A stretch of DNA of 8,420 nt, taken from Flavobacteriales bacterium UBA3431. GTDB taxonomy: Bacteria > Bacteroidota > Bacteroidia > Flavobacteriales > Schleiferiaceae. The translations under genes were made by a program, and so were the position numbers. The stretch's first letter is position 1. Each line of letters opens with the position of its first letter. Shown one piece after another: positions 6,657 through 8,420 of this stretch. Under the pieces are notes generated by a model. The model searched no databases, was not told where the DNA came from, and saw only the letters and a list, made by a program, of their open reading frames with translations. The stretch lies in NCBI GenBank assembly GCA_002381225.1, contig DFSS01000008.1:1-8420 (forward strand), read 5' to 3'.

Positions 6657-7427
6657 TTAAAAGCTGGGCTTTCGCTTTTCGAGAAACGCCGTGGTGCCTT
6701 CAGCAAAATCGGTCGTTCCAAAGCAGGCTCCAAAAATGCGCTGTTCCTCCGCAAAGCCTGGACCCCCTTCTGTGGCCGCATTGACCGCTTGAATCACCGC
6801 GGAATGCGCTTGGCCGGAATTCTTTAGAAACTTCGCGGCCATCCCCTGCGCCGCTTCGAGAAGGTGTTCACCCTCCACCACTTGATTGACGAGTCCGTAC
6901 CGTTCTGCCGTTTCCGCATCGAGCATGCTGGCGCTCAACATCATTTCCATGGCTCGACCCTTCCCCACGAGCTGCACAAGCCGCTGCGTTCCGCCATATC
7001 CAGGGATGAGGCCCAAGGAGGTCTCGGGCAGGCCCAAGCGCGCCGAGGAGGACGAAATCCGCACATGGCAGGCCATCGCCAACTCCAATCCCCCGCCTAA
7101 AGCATAGCCATTAATCGCCGCGATGTAGGGTTTTTGGGCGGCCGCGACTCGATCAAACAATAGCCTGTGGCCCGTTTCGGAGAGCGCCTCCCCCTCTTTG
7201 GGTCCAAATGAGGCAAATTCCGCAATATCCGCTCCTGCCACAAAACTCTTGGCGCCACTTCCCGTCAAGATCACAACCCGGACCTCCGACTGCGTGTCCA
7301 GCCATTCAACCGCTTGGTGCAAGGATTGGATGACAGCCTTGTTTAGGGCGTTTAGCGCCTCGGGGCGCTCAATCGTGAGGGTCGCAACACGTTGGTCAAT
7401 CGAAAGATGCAGGTGGGGAAATTCCAT
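6657..7427 (-). CDS. Enoyl-CoA hydratase (crotonase family)
   Basis: This 256-residue cytoplasmic enzyme hydrates trans-2-enoyl-CoA to 3-hydroxyacyl-CoA, the second step of beta-oxidation, and is also used in amino acid and aromatic degradation. The crotonase fold is complete: IERPEALNALN (19-29), oxyanion-hole segments SFVAGADIAEF (61-71) and NGYALGGGLELAMAC (106-120), LGLPETSLGLIPGYGGTQRL (131-150), and the FLEKRKPSF end. Both catalytic acids of true hydratases are present: E115 in GLELA and E135 in LPETS, matching rat E144 and E164 with the same 20-residue spacing. This favours hydratase over isomerase or decarboxylase relatives. The ATG at 7427 gives a family-typical N-terminus (MEFPHLHLSI). 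The frame stays open upstream to 7652, but that part overlaps the divergent methyltransferase and looks non-coding. It is the first gene of the proposed four-gene transcript. Activity class is confident; physiological pathway is not. Confidence 0.95.
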   Translation of the reverse strand: MEFPHLHLSIDQRVATLTIERPEALNALNKAVIQSLHQAVEWLDTQSEVRVVILTGSGAKSFVAGADIAEFASFGPKEGEALSETGHRLLFDRVAAAQKPYIAAINGYALGGGLELAMACHVRISSSSARLGLPETSLGLIPGYGGTQRLVQLVGKGRAMEMMLSASMLDAETAERYGLVNQVVEGEHLLEAAQGMAAKFLKNSGQAHSAVIQAVNAATEGGPGFAEEQRIFGACFGTTDFAEGTTAFLEKRKPSF

Positions 7428-7436
7428 CGTTGTAAA

Positions 7437-7452
7437 TTGGGGGTTTCCCCAA
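7437..7452. promoter_or_regulatory. Inverted repeat in divergent intergenic region, possible operator
   Basis: TTGGGG and CCCCAA are exact 6-bp inverted arms around GTTT, lying in the 50-base gap between the divergent hydratase and methyltransferase genes. Its right edge overlaps the proposed -7 box of the hydratase, and the rest would cover its transcription start. A repressor bound here could block that promoter. It could also fold as a short RNA hairpin in either leader. Confidence 0.4.
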
Positions 7453-7457
7453 AGATA
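7450..7457 (-). promoter_or_regulatory. Bacteroidota-type -7 box for the enoyl-CoA hydratase
   Basis: On the minus strand this reads TATCTTTG, an exact match to the TAnnTTTG -7 consensus of Bacteroidota primary sigma factor promoters. Transcription would begin near 7444, leaving a leader of about 17 bases to the ATG at 7427. The upstream -33 element is poor: TTTC about 22 bases away instead of TTTG or TTG. Support is therefore from one box and position only. Confidence 0.45.
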
Positions 7458-7477
7458 TTGGCCACTAGCCTTACCCT

Positions 7478-8326
7478 GTGAAAAAGACCCTAAAACGCTG
7501 GTTTCAAGATAAAATCGGCATCGGTGAAAACCGTGACAAGCTGGCCTTGCTTGAAAAACGCCTCGCTGCCCTTGCCACTTTGGAGCAATGGGCCCTGCCC
7601 GAAGTGCTTCCCATTCCTTCCGAGGCCGTGAACGAAGCCTGGAGTGCAACAATGGATACTTTGGGGCTCAGCGAGCCCTGGAATGCATGCTCTCGCGCCA
7701 TTCACCGAAGCGACCCCATGTTCCGCTATCCCTTTCAAGTTCATGGAGGGGACACCCTGGCCGTGTTGTCCGAGTACTTTCACACGGGAGCAGAAGCCGT
7801 TCTCCAAGTCCAATCGCTCGCTCCAAATGCTGACCGCATCCTAGACTTTGGCGGAGGCTATGGCCGAGTCGGACGATTCTTGACCGCGGGCTTCCCCCAT
7901 TCTAAGCGTTTAATTTCTGACCCGAAAGCGTCCGCCGTAGCTTTTCAAATCACCCATTTCGGGGCCCTCGCCGATGACCAGCAACCCGTGGATTTGATTT
8001 TTGCCGGCAGTGTCTTTACCCATTTGCCCGAAGCTGATTTTCGCTCCACGCTGAACACCCTTCTGGGACGTCTCAGCCGAGGCGGCGCCCTCATTCTCAC
8101 CTTGCACGAATTCCAAACCAATCGCTTCGTCTATCACCCATACACGGAGGAATCTGCACTGCGCGAACTAGAAGATGTCCTCTCCGAAGACGCCTATGGT
8201 TCGGTCTATTGCTCCGAATCTTTTTGGAGGGAAAGCCTTCAGGCGTCCGAAGGCTCATGGTCCTATGAGATTCTCCCTGAACGCTTCGGGGGAACGCAGT
8301 TGTATGTTGTGGTTAAGGGGGCTTGA
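7478..8326 (+). CDS. Class I SAM-dependent methyltransferase
   Basis: This 282-residue protein holds a Rossmann-type methyltransferase domain. Motif I is ILDFGGGYGRVGRFL (121-135), binding S-adenosylmethionine. An acidic residue ends strand 2 (D148 in ISDPKAS), post-I is VDLIFAGSVFTHLPE (171-185), and LSRGGALILTLHEF (199-212) is the strand after motif III. The SVFTHL step is common in methyltransferases tied to polysaccharide, lipid or small-molecule modification, but the acceptor cannot be deduced. The N-terminal 100 residues precede the fold and include a short charged helix (about 16-37). The start codon is GTG at 7478: an in-frame TAG at 7466 closes the frame upstream, and the next in-frame ATG (residue 59) would remove much of the N-terminal part. 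It has no Shine-Dalgarno site. It diverges from the hydratase across 50 bases, and a weak -7-like TAAATTGG sits at 7433-7440. Fold confident; substrate unknown. Confidence 0.88.
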   Translation: MKKTLKRWFQDKIGIGENRDKLALLEKRLAALATLEQWALPEVLPIPSEAVNEAWSATMDTLGLSEPWNACSRAIHRSDPMFRYPFQVHGGDTLAVLSEYFHTGAEAVLQVQSLAPNADRILDFGGGYGRVGRFLTAGFPHSKRLISDPKASAVAFQITHFGALADDQQPVDLIFAGSVFTHLPEADFRSTLNTLLGRLSRGGALILTLHEFQTNRFVYHPYTEESALRELEDVLSEDAYGSVYCSESFWRESLQASEGSWSYEILPERFGGTQLYVVVKGA

Positions 8327-8398
8327 GGGCTTGGCAAAACAACGGAAAGGCCCAGCGCGCAGCGAAGTTCCACAGTAAAATTTGAGAGGAAAAGAGAC

Positions 8399-8408
8399 TA
8401 AACGTTTA
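8399..8408. repeat. TAAACGTTTA palindrome, copy 2
   Basis: This is the second occurrence of the 10-bp palindrome, in the 94-base stretch after the methyltransferase stop. It is read as CTAAACGTTTAAGCG here and as CTAAACGTTTAAAGCG on the minus strand at copy 1. The rest of that stretch (8327-8420) shows no gene or terminator that I can support; TAAAATTTG at 8376-8384 is one base too long to be a proper -7 box. Confidence 0.35.
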
Positions 8409-8420
8409 AGCGAAAAGGCT

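Noticed and set aside
7428..7652. 75-residue N-terminal extension of the enoyl-CoA hydratase
   Set aside because: It is antisense to the methyltransferase, rich in Arg and Pro with no fold, and crotonases begin close to MEFPHLHLSI.

Overview
The window most likely comes from a member of the Bacteroidota with a base composition near 50% GC; I cannot place it below phylum. The reasons are starts without clear Shine-Dalgarno sites, a Tat-exported Gfo/Idh/MocA oxidoreductase, an outer-membrane TonB-dependent receptor, and a match to the Bacteroidota -7 box (TAnnTTTG) in front of one gene. Eight genes fill nearly all of the sequence. No gene-free stretch exceeds 100 bases. I see no RNA gene, CRISPR array or insertion sequence.

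Layout. The left end (1-1292, minus) is a Tat-signal NAD(P)-dependent sugar-type oxidoreductase cut by the window edge. Next (1386-1931, minus) is an unrecognised small secreted protein with a CPGC motif. Its start codon overlaps that of a divergent AlkD-type DNA glycosylase (1930-2646, plus). A hairpin at 2648-2677 separates this gene from a run of four minus-strand genes, read from right to left: an enoyl-CoA hydratase (6657-7427), two different seven-helix membrane proteins of the YwaF/TMEM164 family (5859-6614 and 5051-5761), and a TonB-dependent receptor (2700-5006). Gaps between them are 42, 97 and 44 bases, so a single transcript ending at the hairpin is plausible. A GTG-started class I methyltransferase (7478-8326, plus) diverges from the hydratase across a 50-base intergenic region that carries a -7-like box and a GC-rich inverted repeat.

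How the genes may work together. The most notable part is the side-by-side pair of TMEM164-like proteins between an acyl-CoA enzyme and an outer-membrane receptor. The human relative is reported to be a phospholipid acyltransferase, and both bacterial copies keep a Cys and a His in the family's core motifs. A lipid uptake or membrane-lipid remodelling unit is a reasonable hypothesis but is inference. The glycosylase gene is a self-contained DNA repair function, and the two leftmost genes have no visible link to the rest.
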